The position numbers and the translations under genes were made by a program. Below the pieces are notes generated by a model. That model saw only the letters and a list, made by a program, of their open reading frames with translations, was not told the origin of the DNA and did no database searches. A DNA stretch of 64,000 nt from positions 4,936,501 through 5,000,500 of the forward strand of contig NZ_CP034451.1 of NCBI RefSeq assembly GCF_003952525.1, read 5' to 3'. Source of the stretch: Mesorhizobium sp. M3A.F.Ca.ET.080.04.2.1 (lineage in GTDB: Bacteria; Pseudomonadota; Alphaproteobacteria; Rhizobiales; Rhizobiaceae). Position 1 is the stretch's first letter; every line of letters starts with the position of its first letter. This document shows positions 16,769-25,045 of the stretch, piece after piece.

Positions 16769-17959
16769 CTACTCGGCCGGGACTTGCGCGGGCCGCTGCG
16801 TCAGCTTGGAAAGCATGGCCTCGGCCTCGGCGCCGCGCTCGGAGCGTTCGATGAAGCCGCCGCCGAAGACACGCGCCTCGTTGCCGTCATCCGAATAGAG
16901 CACGCAGGCCTGGCCGGGCGCGATGCCGGACTCGCCATCGACCAGTTCCACCGAGGTCACGCCGTCGCGATGATGCAGCACGGCAGGGCGTGGCGGCTTG
17001 GTCGAACGAACCTTGGCGAAAAGCTCGAGCCCGCCCGCGGGAATGTCCGACAACGGATTATCGCCCAGCCAGTTCATGGCACGCAAATAGATCTTGTGCG
17101 TCTCCAGCGCCTCGCGCGGGCCGACCACGACGCGCGCCCGGTCCGCGTCGAGGTGAACGACATAGAGCGGCTCGCCCGAGGCGATGCCGATGCCGCGGCG
17201 CTGGCCGATCGTGTAGCGCAAGATGCCCTCGTGGCGGCCGAGCACGCGGCCGTCTATATGCACGATATCGCCCGGATTGGCGGCTGCCGGCTTCAGCTTG
17301 GCGATGATGTCGGAATATTTGCCCTGCGGCACGAAGCAGATGTCCTGGCTGTCCTGCTTGGCGGCAACGGTCAACCCCATCTCTTCGGCAATCGCCCGCA
17401 CCTGCGGCTTCGACAGACCGCCCAGCGGGAAGCGCAGATAGTCGATCTGAGCCTGCGTGGTGGCGAACAGGAAGTAGCTCTGGTCACGGTCGGCATCGAC
17501 CGGCCGGTAGAGCGCGCGATGCGCGCCATTGGCGCGCGAGCGGATGTAGTGGCCGGTGGCCAACGCATCGGCGCCGAGATCCTGCGCGGTGGCAAGAAGA
17601 TCGGCGAATTTGACCGTCTGGTTGCAAGACACGCAAGGGATCGGCGTTTCGCCGGCGACATAGCTCTCGGCGAAAGGATCGATGACCGCCTTGCGGAAGC
17701 GCTCCTCGTAATCAAGCACGTAATGGGGAATGCCCAGCGTCTCCGAAACGCGGCGGGCGTCGTCGATGTCCTGGCCAGCGCAGCAGGACCCTGCGCGATG
17801 GGTGGCCGCACCATGATCGTAGAGCTGCAGGGTGACGCCGACCACGTCATAACCCTCGCGCTTCAGGATGCCGGCGACGACGGACGAATCGACGCCACCC
17901 GACATGGCGACGACGACGCGGGTGTCTTCGGGACGTCCAGGGAGATCGAGGCTGTTCAT
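16769..17959 (-). CDS. mnmA: tRNA-specific 2-thiouridylase MnmA
   Basis: Inserts sulfur at C2 of U34 in tRNA-Lys, -Glu and -Gln. The start at 17959 ([16 protein letters not shown]) gives 396 residues; an in-frame ATG six codons upstream is also possible. The ATP pyrophosphatase loop SGGVDSS is at 20-26. The catalytic Cys pair lies in [11 protein letters not shown] and [18 protein letters not shown]. The C-terminal part has the family [13 protein letters not shown] segment and PGQACVLY near the end. It is divergent from sciP across a 260-base gap and convergent with the dehydrogenase gene. Confidence 0.95.
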   Translation of the reverse strand: MNSLDLPGRPEDTRVVVAMSGGVDSSVVAGILKREGYDVVGVTLQLYDHGAATHRAGSCCAGQDIDDARRVSETLGIPHYVLDYEERFRKAVIDPFAESYVAGETPIPCVSCNQTVKFADLLATAQDLGADALATGHYIRSRANGAHRALYRPVDADRDQSYFLFATTQAQIDYLRFPLGGLSKPQVRAIAEEMGLTVAAKQDSQDICFVPQGKYSDIIAKLKPAAANPGDIVHIDGRVLGRHEGILRYTIGQRRGIGIASGEPLYVVHLDADRARVVVGPREALETHKIYLRAMNWLGDNPLSDIPAGGLELFAKVRSTKPPRPAVLHHRDGVTSVELVDGESGIAPGQACVLYSDDGNEARVFGGGFIERSERGAEAEAMLSKLTQRPAQVPAE

Positions 17960-18126
17960 GGTGCTATCATCGTGCATGGCGCTGAATGCCAATGGCGGGA
18001 ATATAGGTCAAGCCTTTCGGGTGCGCCAGCTTCGCTCCGCCGGAGGCGATTTCTGCCAGCAATTTCAAGGGCGGCCGGCGATTTATTCAAATTGCGAACA
18101 AAACCCTAACGCGACATTCACGATCC

Positions 18127-18163
18127 TTACCTAGTCATTAGGGTTCGCTTAGGCAAATTTTAA
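18127..18163 (+). promoter_or_regulatory. Four TTAN half-sites phased at 11 bp upstream of sciP
   Basis: TTAC (18127), TTAG (18138), TTAG (18149) and TTAA (18160) follow each other at exactly 11-bp steps, ending 57 bases before the sciP start. The CtrA box is TTAA-N7-TTAAC, that is, two half-sites 11 bp apart. The array therefore reads as a chain of degenerate CtrA boxes on one face of the helix. CtrA is known to activate sciP in Caulobacter. Binding here is inferred. Confidence 0.5.
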
Positions 18164-18219
18164 AGCTGTGGCGGTACTGTGGCGGGGATTGGGTCTTTGA
18201 GTTTTTTGTAGAGAGTACG

Positions 18220-18495
18220 ATGACCGATCTGGTTAGACCTAGAGTCAAATATGTTATCGGGCCCGACGGCAGCCCTCTTACGATAGCCGATCTGCCGCCG
18301 ACGAATACACGGCGCTGGGTTATCCGGCGCAAGGCGGAAGTGGTGGCGGCGGTGCGCGGTGGACTGCTTAGCCTGGAGGAAGCCTGCCAGCGCTACAAGC
18401 TTACCACCGAAGAATTTCTCTCCTGGCAGGCATCGATCGACGAATACGGTCTTGCCGGGTTGCGGACAACGCGAATCCAGCAATACCGGCACTAG
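18220..18495 (+). CDS. sciP: CtrA inhibitor SciP (DUF1153)
   Basis: 91-residue DUF1153 protein. In Caulobacter SciP binds DNA-bound CtrA and blocks its activation of transcription in G1 swarmer cells. The helix-turn-helix core RRWVIRRKAEVVAAVRGGLLSLEEACQRYKLTTEEFLSWQ (about 31-70) is intact, as is the tail IDEYGLAGLRTTRIQQYR. It is found close to ctrA with fliJ between, an order seen in other Rhizobiales. A strong intrinsic terminator follows and phased CtrA-like half-sites precede it, which fits a feedback loop with CtrA. Confidence 0.93.
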   Translation: MTDLVRPRVKYVIGPDGSPLTIADLPPTNTRRWVIRRKAEVVAAVRGGLLSLEEACQRYKLTTEEFLSWQASIDEYGLAGLRTTRIQQYRH

Positions 18496-18518
18496 GCTTT
18501 TAGATCGCCGGAAACAGG

Positions 18519-18544
18519 AAAGGGCGCGAAATTCGCGCCCTTTT
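18519..18544 (+). terminator. Intrinsic terminator downstream of sciP
   Basis: AAAGGGCGCG (18519-18528), a 5-base AT loop, CGCGCCCTTT (18534-18543), then T. A GC-rich 10-bp stem running into a T-tract 24 bases after the sciP stop. Confidence 0.88.
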
Positions 18545-18810
18545 CGCTGTTGGCGCTCCAGCTTAGCCTTGCAAGGCCTGCGGCGGATGGGTCGCAAAAA
18601 GGCCTGCGGCAGTTCCGCCGCGATCTCGTGGGTTGCCCAGCACAGGCACTGCTCGAAACACAGCACCAAGGATGCCCGTGCGGACCGGCGAACCGAGACG
18701 ATGGCGGTAATGTCGTGACGCTGGCCCGCCGGTGGCGGGGCAGTTAAACTGGCTCGCGGCTTAGCGGCATGCCGGGAATTCTCGCCGACAGAAATGGTGG
18801 CGTTCGGCGA
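18545..18810. other. Gap between convergent sciP and fliJ, no gene seen
   Basis: About 266 bases after the sciP terminator. GC-rich, without a supported open frame or RNA fold. It contains direct reuse of GGCCTGCGGC (near 18557 and 18599), probably chance. No terminator for fliJ with a T-tract was recognised. Confidence 0.3.
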
Positions 18811-19188
18811 TCAGCCGATCATGGCGCTGCGGCCGCCCAGTTCCGCCTCGCGGATCTTGCTGTCGCGGGATTCCAGCATCTCCGCCTTGGAAAGCTCCGC
18901 TTCAGCTTCGCCGAGTAATGATTCGGCAGTGCTTCGCTGCAGGGCGAGGTCGCTTTGTGAATTCCTGAGGTTGTCGCGGCGCAGGCGCGCCGCCTTGGCG
19001 AAGGTCGGATAGGCGAAATGATTGATATCGGTGATGCCGGCTTTCTTCTCTTCGGCGGCGATCTGAAGCTCCAACTCGACGGCCATGCGCTCGAACTCGG
19101 CGATCATCATGTCGAGCTGCAGCAACTGGCGCCGCTTCTCATTCACCTGAAACTGCTTCAGCCGAACGAGGTTTTCACGTGACTTCAT
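18811..19188 (-). CDS. fliJ: FliJ-like flagellar export chaperone
   Basis: 125 residues, almost entirely alpha-helical coiled coil (KSRENLVRLKQFQVNEKRRQLLQLDMMIAEFERMAVELELQIAAEEKK), matching the size and pattern of FliJ, which escorts chaperones and contacts FlhA in the flagellar type III export gate. Rhizobial FliJ genes often lie next to ctrA rather than with the other fli genes. The start is ATG at 19188. A CtrA-like box at 19315-19330 is upstream on the shared fliJ/ctrA region. Sequence conservation in FliJ is low, so context adds much of the confidence. Confidence 0.82.
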   Translation of the reverse strand: MKSRENLVRLKQFQVNEKRRQLLQLDMMIAEFERMAVELELQIAAEEKKAGITDINHFAYPTFAKAARLRRDNLRNSQSDLALQRSTAESLLGEAEAELSKAEMLESRDSKIREAELGGRSAMIG

Positions 19189-19314
19189 GATTCGATACTC
19201 CGCAAACGCACACCTGCATATCGTCCAATCCGCCCCGAAAGGCCCAAGCGTCGCCCGTGTCCCCCGGCTTTCCCAGCGCTATGGAAAACAAAGCCCTAAA
19301 GATTTTTGCCGGCG

Positions 19315-19330
19315 GTAACCATTCGTTTAC
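19315..19330. promoter_or_regulatory. CtrA-box-like site between fliJ and ctrA
   Basis: GTAA-CCATTCG-TTTAC matches the TTAA-N7-TTAAC CtrA box with one mismatch in each half and the common CCAT after the first half. It lies between the divergent fliJ and ctrA genes, where CtrA autoregulation and flagellar control would both act. Confidence 0.45.
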
Positions 19331-19404
19331 GGGCATTGTTAATCATACGGCCGAGGACTTAAGGCCGGGTAAAAATTCCGGCGCTGGTGGGAAACGCGGC
19401 CTGC

Positions 19405-19481
19405 GAGTCTCTGGAGTCACTTAGCGTGGCTTATTAATGTGGTGCATTAGCGATTTGGGTCTGTGATTCGTTATTAGATTC
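19405..19481. promoter_or_regulatory. Cluster of four GANTC (CcrM) sites in the ctrA promoter region
   Basis: GAGTC at 19405-19409 and 19414-19418, GATTC at 19465-19469 and 19477-19481. Four CcrM methylation targets in 77 bp, where about one per 256 bp is expected for random sequence. In Caulobacter one GANTC site couples ctrA P1 firing to replication-fork passage. The cluster is 153 bases before the ctrA start. Confidence 0.6.
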
Positions 19482-19633
19482 AAGCGGGTGTAGAAAGGGG
19501 TTAAAAATTCTGCTATCGTGGTCGACACGAAATTAGGATTTGTTAACCAGTCGGTGGCACCTTCTGTTCAGGCAAACGCTGCTCCGGTCCCGGGCGGTCA
19601 TGACACGGCCCGGAAGCAGAAAAGGGGAATGAA

Positions 19634-20329
19634 ATGCGTGTTCTGCTGATTGAAGATGACAGTGCAACCGCACAAAGCATCGAGCTGATGCTGAAATCGG
19701 AAAGCTTCAACGTCTATACGACCGATCTCGGCGAAGAAGGCGTCGATCTCGGCAAGCTTTACGACTACGACATCATCCTTCTCGATCTCAATCTCCCCGA
19801 TATGTCGGGCTACGAAGTGCTGCGCACGCTTCGGCTCTCCAAGGTCAAGACGCCCATCCTCATTCTCTCCGGCATGGCCGGCATCGAGGACAAGGTTCGC
19901 GGCCTCGGCTTCGGCGCCGACGACTATATGACCAAGCCGTTCCACAAGGACGAGCTGGTGGCGCGCATTCATGCCATCGTCCGCCGCTCGAAGGGCCACG
20001 CGCAGTCGGTCATCACCACCGGCGACCTGGTGGTCAACCTGGACGCCAAGACGGTGGAAGTCGGTGGCCAGCGCGTGCATCTGACTGGCAAGGAATACCA
20101 GATGCTGGAGCTGCTCTCGCTTCGCAAGGGCACCACGCTCACTAAGGAAATGTTCCTCAACCACCTCTATGGCGGCATGGACGAGCCGGAACTGAAGATC
20201 ATCGACGTCTTCATCTGCAAGCTGCGCAAGAAGCTCGACGCGGCGTCCGGCGGCCAGAACTACATCGAGACCGTCTGGGGTCGCGGCTATGTTCTGCGCG
20301 AGCCGGAAGACATCCGGGTCAGCGCCTGA
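19634..20329 (+). CDS. ctrA: Cell-cycle response regulator CtrA
   Basis: 231-residue OmpR-class response regulator, the master cell-cycle regulator of alphaproteobacteria. Receiver domain with phospho-acceptor D51 in [12 protein letters not shown], acidic pocket E7/D8/D9 and conserved Lys in [11 protein letters not shown]. The C-terminal winged helix has the near-invariant CtrA recognition segment [52 protein letters not shown]. It ends in VSA rather than the AA tail used for ClpXP recognition in Caulobacter. It should receive phosphate from ChpT encoded just downstream. An intrinsic terminator follows. Confidence 0.98.
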   Translation: MRVLLIEDDSATAQSIELMLKSESFNVYTTDLGEEGVDLGKLYDYDIILLDLNLPDMSGYEVLRTLRLSKVKTPILILSGMAGIEDKVRGLGFGADDYMTKPFHKDELVARIHAIVRRSKGHAQSVITTGDLVVNLDAKTVEVGGQRVHLTGKEYQMLELLSLRKGTTLTKEMFLNHLYGGMDEPELKIIDVFICKLRKKLDAASGGQNYIETVWGRGYVLREPEDIRVSA

Positions 20330-20353
20330 GCAAGCCTTTCACGATTGTTTGGG

Positions 20354-20381
20354 AAAAAACCCGGCTCCGGCCGGGTTTTTT
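20354..20381 (+). terminator. Intrinsic terminator downstream of ctrA
   Basis: AAAAAACCCGGC (20354-20365), loop TCCG, GCCGGGTTTTTT (20370-20381). A 12-bp perfect stem including an A/T run on both sides, so it could also stop transcription from the facing response-regulator gene. Confidence 0.93.
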
Positions 20382-20436
20382 GTTGTCGGCATTCCGGACG
20401 GAAAACCGCCACGTCTTTCGGCTGGAAACGTCTTGG

Positions 20437-20805
20437 TCAGGCAGCGATCTTGAGCGAGCGGAAGCTATCGAGCAACTGCGCCCGGTTGAACGGCTTCAGC
20501 AGGTAGCCCTGGGCACCCGCCCGCTTGGCGCGCATGATCGAGGCGACATCGACCTCGACCAGGGAAACCAGAATCTGCGGCTTGACCGCTCCATCCATCG
20601 CACGGATGCGGCGAATGAGATCCACCGCCGGCATGTCCGGCAGGCCGCCATCGACAACGATGACGTCTGGCATGTCGGTCGCGCAAATTTCGGCGGCCTC
20701 AAGGCCGTTGGCCGCTTCAATGACCGCAATATCCGAGCCGCCAAGGATGCGTTTTGCGACCTTTCTGATGACGCTGGAATCGTCGACGAACAGGCAGCGC
20801 TTCAT
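20437..20805 (-). CDS. Single-domain response regulator (CheY-like)
   Basis: 122 residues, receiver domain only. Acidic pocket D8/D9 in LFVDDSSVIRK, phospho-acceptor D52 in IVVDGGLPDMPA, S81 in place of the switch Thr/Ser and conserved K104 in YLLKPFNRAQLL. No output domain. It sits between ctrA and chpT, converging on ctrA. It is not CpdR or DivK by sequence feel; it may act as a phosphate sink or a competing acceptor for ChpT. Its partner kinase is not in the window. Confidence 0.85.
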   Translation of the reverse strand: MKRCLFVDDSSVIRKVAKRILGGSDIAVIEAANGLEAAEICATDMPDVIVVDGGLPDMPAVDLIRRIRAMDGAVKPQILVSLVEVDVASIMRAKRAGAQGYLLKPFNRAQLLDSFRSLKIAA

Positions 20806-21039
20806 TTCCGGGTCCTCTATCCCAACCGGCGAACCGGCACGTCCGGGTAACCAGGAGGATCATAGATCAAACTGGTAAAGAAGCGGGAAAGCCGTTAGGT
20901 AAAGTTTTTGCAAAGACGCGGCCAGGCAGTTTTCTGCGGCCGAACCCAATACCGACGCAACATCGGCCGTTGCTGTCCTTGGCGCGGTCGGCCGCAGTAT
21001 CGGCGCGGGTCAGTACTTTGCCTGTTCTTGACCGTACCT

Positions 21040-21669
21040 TCAGGCCGCCGACAGCACGATCTCGTCCGCCGTCGCGTGTATCGAGATCGTCATATTGGCC
21101 TCTCGGGCCAGGAGGAGGGTGTAGTAAGGCTGGACGGAGTGGGCGTCGATCGGCTCCTCCGGCTTATGACCGGAATGGAGTTCGAGGAATTTCGGCGGCA
21201 CGCGCAGCATCGGACCGCTGGCCGACAGTGAAAAGCGCGGCTCGGTCTCGAGATTCTCCAGCGTGACCACTAGCTTGCCCCCACGCGGAATGGCGGCGTT
21301 GGCGACCAGGATGAGATTGAGCAGCAGCTTGACCTTGTTCTTGGGCAACAGCGCGCGGGGGCCGTTCCACACAAGCTCCGGCTTCTCGTTTTTGAGAAAG
21401 GCAATCGCCACGGCTTCCGCGTCGCCGGTGTCGATCATCATGCCGGCCGAACCCGCCGCGCCGAAGGCGATGCGCGCGAACTGCAGCCGCGCCGAAGCGT
21501 TCCTCGCGCTCTGGCGAATCAGCTTCATGGCGTCTTCGTCGGCGCCGCCTTCGTCGAGCAGCTCGAGGCCATTGTTTATCGCGCCTACCGGCGAAATGAT
21601 GTCGTGGCAGACTCGGCTGCACAGAAGAGCTGCCAGGTCGGGGGCGGTAAGGGTGAAGAGCTCGGCCAT
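21040..21669 (-). CDS. chpT: Histidine phosphotransferase ChpT
   Basis: 209 residues. ChpT relays phosphate from the hybrid kinase CckA to CtrA and CpdR. The phospho-accepting His is H22 in SRVCHDIISPVGAINNGLELL, part of the helical-hairpin dimerisation domain. The C-terminal half is a degenerate ATPase-like fold (LLLNLILVANAAIPRGGKLVVTLE) that no longer binds ATP. It is one gene away from ctrA, as in Brucella. The 234-base gap downstream before the lone receiver gene holds nothing recognised beyond possible promoter sequence for that receiver. Confidence 0.95.
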   Translation of the reverse strand: MAELFTLTAPDLAALLCSRVCHDIISPVGAINNGLELLDEGGADEDAMKLIRQSARNASARLQFARIAFGAAGSAGMMIDTGDAEAVAIAFLKNEKPELVWNGPRALLPKNKVKLLLNLILVANAAIPRGGKLVVTLENLETEPRFSLSASGPMLRVPPKFLELHSGHKPEEPIDAHSVQPYYTLLLAREANMTISIHATADEIVLSAA

Positions 21670-21999
21670 CTTAGAAATCCCTGCTAGTTCACAATTTCAT
21701 GGCCGAGCGATCGATTTTCGCGCCCGCCTACGCGAATCACGCTCTTTTCCAAGACATTCTGAATACACAGCGCCCGCCCCTGCATCAACAAATCCAGAAT
21801 TGCCGCTGGTGAAAATGGTGTCCGCGCCCGCAAGCGGCCGCGAAGGGAGCCTTCGAACCGCCATCTTCCTGTGGAAGCTTAATGGTTGAAAAAGGATTAC
21901 GGCATAGTTTGCCAGTGATAGTCATCTCAAGCGGCCGGCAAGAGCCGTAGGGGGATGCGAGGCGTCGGCGAAAGTGCTCCCTGACGGAGATTTGGAAGC
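21670..21999. other. Divergent region between chpT and eipA
   Basis: 330 bases with no supported gene. A segment at about 21875-21890 (minus strand reading TTCAACCATTAAG) resembles the TTAACCAT form of CtrA half-boxes. In Brucella the eipA promoter is a direct CtrA target, so this is the place to expect one. GATTTGGAAGC precedes the eipA ATG without a strong Shine-Dalgarno sequence. Confidence 0.4.
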
Positions 22000-22581
22000 A
22001 TGTTTTCCCGATTCTATGACCGGACCTGCGTCCGCGTCCTCACCATGACGATTGCCCTCCTGGGGGTCCTCGTTTTCTCAGCCTCCACGTTGCGGGCCCA
22101 GGAATACACCGCCCAGGAGATTGTCGATTCCGGCCACAAATTCTTCGGCGCGACGTCCGGCGGCCTGGCCACCGTGGTGGAGAAGATCTTCGCCTCCTAC
22201 GGCCTGCCCAACGGCTACCTGCTCGGCGAGGAGGGATCGGGGGCGCTGATCGGCGGCCTGACCTATGGCGAAGGCACGCTCTATACCAAGAACGCCGGCG
22301 ACCATAAGGTGTTCTGGCAGGGTCCGTCGCTCGGCTGGGATTTCGGCGGCGAGGGCTCGCGGGTGATGATCCTGGTCTATAATCTCGATGACGTGAGCAG
22401 CCTCTACAACCGTTTCGGCGGTGTTGCCGGCTCGGCCTATGTCGTGGCGGGCGTCGGCTTCAACGTGCTGCAGAGTAACCGGGTGCTGCTGGTGCCGATC
22501 CGCACCGGTGTCGGCGCCCGGCTTGGCGTCAACCTCGGCTATCTGAAGCTGACGCAGAGGCCGACCTGGAATCCGTTCTGA
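22000..22581 (+). CDS. eipA: Envelope integrity protein EipA (DUF1134)
   Basis: 193 residues. N-terminal signal peptide (CVRVLTMTIALLGVLVFSASTLRA, cleavage near residue 33), then a DUF1134 domain rich in Gly and beta strands (GGLTYGEGTLYTKNAGDHKVFWQGPSLGWDFGGEGSRVMILVYNL). EipA in Brucella abortus is a periplasmic beta-barrel-like protein needed for envelope integrity and virulence, and is controlled by CtrA. The chpT-eipA neighbourhood seen here is the same. It acts in the periplasm. Confidence 0.9.
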   Translation: MFSRFYDRTCVRVLTMTIALLGVLVFSASTLRAQEYTAQEIVDSGHKFFGATSGGLATVVEKIFASYGLPNGYLLGEEGSGALIGGLTYGEGTLYTKNAGDHKVFWQGPSLGWDFGGEGSRVMILVYNLDDVSSLYNRFGGVAGSAYVVAGVGFNVLQSNRVLLVPIRTGVGARLGVNLGYLKLTQRPTWNPF

Positions 22582-22712
22582 TCGGTCCACGTCGTTCAAG
22601 CGACCGGATAACTCCCGCTGCGCCTCGGCACGCTCTTGCCGTGGCGGCGGATTTCCGCCATGCCAAGGGCAGCACAGTCGAGCACCGTCACCCTGCTATC
22701 GGATAGTCCACC

Positions 22713-23843
22713 TTGGTCCAGTCGGCCCTGTTCTTCGCCCTCGGCTTTCTCTGCGCGGTCTTTCTGGTGTCGCTGGTCGCGCCCGCTATCTGGCGTCGCG
22801 CCGTCGTCCTGACGCGCCGGCGCCTCGAGCGCTCGATGCCGTTGACCCGGGCCGAGATCCAGGCGGACAAGGACGGGGTCCGGGCCGAGTTCGCAATGAC
22901 GACGCGAAGGCTCGAGATGACCGTCAAGGGCCTGCAGGAGAAGGTGGCCGAGCAACTGGTCGAGATCGGCCGCGGCCAGGAGGCCCTGAAAGGGCTTGCA
23001 GTCGAGAGGAAGGACAAGGACCAGGCCCTGTCCGATCTTGGAGCCAAGAACCAGGAGCTTCAGCGGCGCGGGGAAGAGCTGCAGCGCCTTTCCGAAAAGC
23101 TGGCGCAGGCCGAGCGCGCGCTTGAAAAGCGGGGGCTGGAGCTCGAAAAGCTCGGGCAGATGTACGACGACGCCAGCTTTTCCTCCAGCAATCGCCAGAT
23201 CGAGCTCGTGGCGCGGGAATCGGAGCTGGAAAAACTTGCCAGCGACATTGCAACGCTGCGCAGCCAACGCAAGGAAGCGGACCGGCGCAATCAGGAGATC
23301 GCAGCCGAGGGCAGGGTCGTGCGCGACGCGTTGAAAGCTGAGAAGAAGCGAGCCGCCGAACTGGACAAGAAAGTCGAGCGCCTGCTTGCGACGCTCGCCG
23401 ATCGCGAGGAGAAGCTCGATCGGCAACAGAAGGCGCTCGCGCAGTTTCGCGAGCGCCCGAAACAGGAGGCCGCAAACGGCACCCGCCGCCCAGTCGGCGC
23501 AAGCGAGGGCGTCGAGCAGGCGATCGCAAAGCTCGAAGGCGATCGGGAGCGCCTCGAGGCGAGGCTGATGGCGCTCGCCCGCGAGAACAAGCGGCTGAAG
23601 ACTGATCTCGCCGGTGCGGCCAGGCCAGGCAGCGATGCCGTTCAAGCCGGCGCGGCGCTGCGCGAACAAATGAACGAGTTGGCGGCGGAGGTCGTCAATC
23701 TGACCATGAGACTCGACGGACCGGATTCGCCGATCGCCAAAGCCCTGGCAACGTCCCGTGAAGGGCAACAAGGCGCCGGCGAGCGCGGCATCAGTCTTGC
23801 GGATCGCGTGAGGGCGCTGCAGAAGGCCGATCCGTCGACCTGA
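22713..23843 (+). CDS. Membrane-anchored coiled-coil protein of unknown function
   Basis: 376 residues from a TTG at 22713, which gives MVQSALFFALGFLCAVFLVSLVAPAIWRR, a single N-terminal membrane helix (about 4-25). The rest is a long charged coiled coil (about 60-300) with heptads such as LQRRGEELQRLSEKLAQAERALEKR, then a second short helix pair near the C-terminus. No catalytic motif. Similar unnamed proteins follow eipA-like genes in rhizobia. Probably a cytoplasmic structural or scaffolding protein tethered to the inner membrane; no function assigned. Confidence 0.75.
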   Translation: MVQSALFFALGFLCAVFLVSLVAPAIWRRAVVLTRRRLERSMPLTRAEIQADKDGVRAEFAMTTRRLEMTVKGLQEKVAEQLVEIGRGQEALKGLAVERKDKDQALSDLGAKNQELQRRGEELQRLSEKLAQAERALEKRGLELEKLGQMYDDASFSSSNRQIELVARESELEKLASDIATLRSQRKEADRRNQEIAAEGRVVRDALKAEKKRAAELDKKVERLLATLADREEKLDRQQKALAQFRERPKQEAANGTRRPVGASEGVEQAIAKLEGDRERLEARLMALARENKRLKTDLAGAARPGSDAVQAGAALREQMNELAAEVVNLTMRLDGPDSPIAKALATSREGQQGAGERGISLADRVRALQKADPST

Positions 23844-23852
23844 GACGCGCTG

Positions 23853-24650
23853 CTACCTCTTGGAAAAGTGATGCAGGGCGATCGCGGACGCAGCCGCGAC
23901 ATTGAGGCTGTCGAAGCCTTCCGCCATGCCGATCCGCAACGTGCGCAGGCGAGCAAGCAGATCTTCCGGCAGCCCCTCGCCCTCCGTGCCGAGATATAGC
24001 GCCAGTCGTGGCGGGCGGTCCGCGGAACGGATGTCGGTCTCGCCGCGCGGCGACAGCGCGAACTGGCTGAAGCCAAACCGATCAAGTGCTGCGGTGAAAC
24101 CTGCGCTATCGCTGAAGGCGGCGAAGGGAACCTTCAGGGCCGCGCCGACTGAGACGCGGATCGCCTTGCGGTAAAGCGGATCGCAGCAAGTGGGATCGAG
24201 AAGCACGGCCTGCGCGCCGAAGGCTGCGGCGTTGCGAAAGATCGATCCCATGTTGTCATGATTGGATATGCCGACGAGAACGACGATCAGCGCGCTGGCG
24301 GGCATTCTCGCCAACAGGGCCTCGACGGGCTGGGGATCGCCGCGGCTGCCGATCGCCAGTATGCCGCGATGCATGTGGAAGCCGGCGATCCGGTCCATGA
24401 CCTCGCCTGTGGCAACATAGACCGGGAAGTCCGCTGGGGCCTTGCGCAAGACGGGATCGAGTCCGGCCAGCCTGTTTTCGAGGATGAGAGCGGATTCGGC
24501 CGCGAAACGTCGGCTCGACAAGAGAAGATCGAGCACCACCTTGCCTTCCGCGACGAAGCGCCCATGGCGGCCGACGAGATCGCGCTCGCGAATATCGAGA
24601 TAGGCGGCGACGCGCGGGTCGTGCGGATCGTCGATCGGGATGAGGTTCAT
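23853..24650 (-). CDS. SpoU/TrmH-family RNA 2'-O-methyltransferase
   Basis: 265 residues from ATG 24650 (MNLIPIDDPHDPRVAAYLDIRERDL). SPOUT-fold motifs are visible: LVGISNHDNMGSIFRNAAAFGAQAVLLDPTCCDPLYRKAIRVSVGAAL (motif 1 and the knot entry), LALYLGTEGEGLPEDLL (motif 2) and MAEGFDSLNVAAASAIALHHF (motif 3), which binds S-adenosylmethionine. A TTG at 24710 would add 20 residues and overlap the stop of the upstream ArsR gene (TTGA), so coupled translation from there cannot be excluded. The target nucleotide (rRNA or tRNA) is not determined. Confidence 0.9.
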   Translation of the reverse strand: MNLIPIDDPHDPRVAAYLDIRERDLVGRHGRFVAEGKVVLDLLLSSRRFAAESALILENRLAGLDPVLRKAPADFPVYVATGEVMDRIAGFHMHRGILAIGSRGDPQPVEALLARMPASALIVVLVGISNHDNMGSIFRNAAAFGAQAVLLDPTCCDPLYRKAIRVSVGAALKVPFAAFSDSAGFTAALDRFGFSQFALSPRGETDIRSADRPPRLALYLGTEGEGLPEDLLARLRTLRIGMAEGFDSLNVAAASAIALHHFSKR

Positions 24651-24706
24651 GCGATGCTCGCCGGCGAGGAAATCGTCAGCGAGGTAGTGAAGGACAGAAG
24701 CGATCG

Positions 24707-25045
24707 TCAAGCCCCGGCGCGACGCATCCTATAGGCCATCTGGGAAAGATCGTCCTCGCCGAAAATGCCTTCCAGCATGCGAAGCAACTCGCGCACCGCG
24801 TCCGACTTGCAAGAATAATAGATCATCTGCCGGTCACGGCGCGTCTCGACGAGGTTCAGCGCCCTAAGCTTGGCGAGATGCTGCGAGAGCGCCGACTGGC
24901 TCAGTTGGACCTTTTCGGCGATGGCACCGACCGACATTTCACCGTCGATCAGGTAGCTCACGATCAGCAGCCGCTTCTCATTGCCCATGAGCGTCAGAAA
25001 CGCGGCCGCCGGTTCGGCATTGGCGATTAGCTTGTTCGAGATCAT
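24707..25045 (-). CDS. ArsR-family transcriptional regulator (NolR-like)
   Basis: 112 residues. Winged-helix of the ArsR type: NEKRLLIVSYLIDGEMSVGAIAEKVQLSQSALSQHLAKLRALNLVETRRDRQMIYYSC. The metal-sensing Cys motif of ArsR/SmtB (ELCVCDL) is absent (GEMSVGAIA instead), so it is unlikely to be a metal sensor. The whole helix-turn-helix is close to rhizobial NolR, which represses nodulation and core genes, but that assignment is only by resemblance. It lies upstream of the RNA methyltransferase in the same direction with a small overlap or short gap. Confidence 0.85.
   Translation of the reverse strand: MISNKLIANAEPAAAFLTLMGNEKRLLIVSYLIDGEMSVGAIAEKVQLSQSALSQHLAKLRALNLVETRRDRQMIYYSCKSDAVRELLRMLEGIFGEDDLSQMAYRMRRAGA

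Larger units (their letters stand above)
19189..19633. other. Regulatory region between fliJ and ctrA
   Basis: 445 bases without an open frame of coding character. AT-richer than its surroundings and rich in TTAA/TTAG words (19431-19437, 19447, 19474, 19501, and TTAACC at about 19542). Together with the CtrA-like box and the GANTC cluster it probably holds several ctrA promoters and the fliJ promoter. A ribosome site AAAAGGGGAATGAA directly precedes the ctrA ATG. Confidence 0.6.

Noticed and set aside
19532..19547. TTAG-N6-TTAAC near ctrA as full CtrA box
   Set aside because: Spacing is 6 instead of 7; kept only as a half-site.
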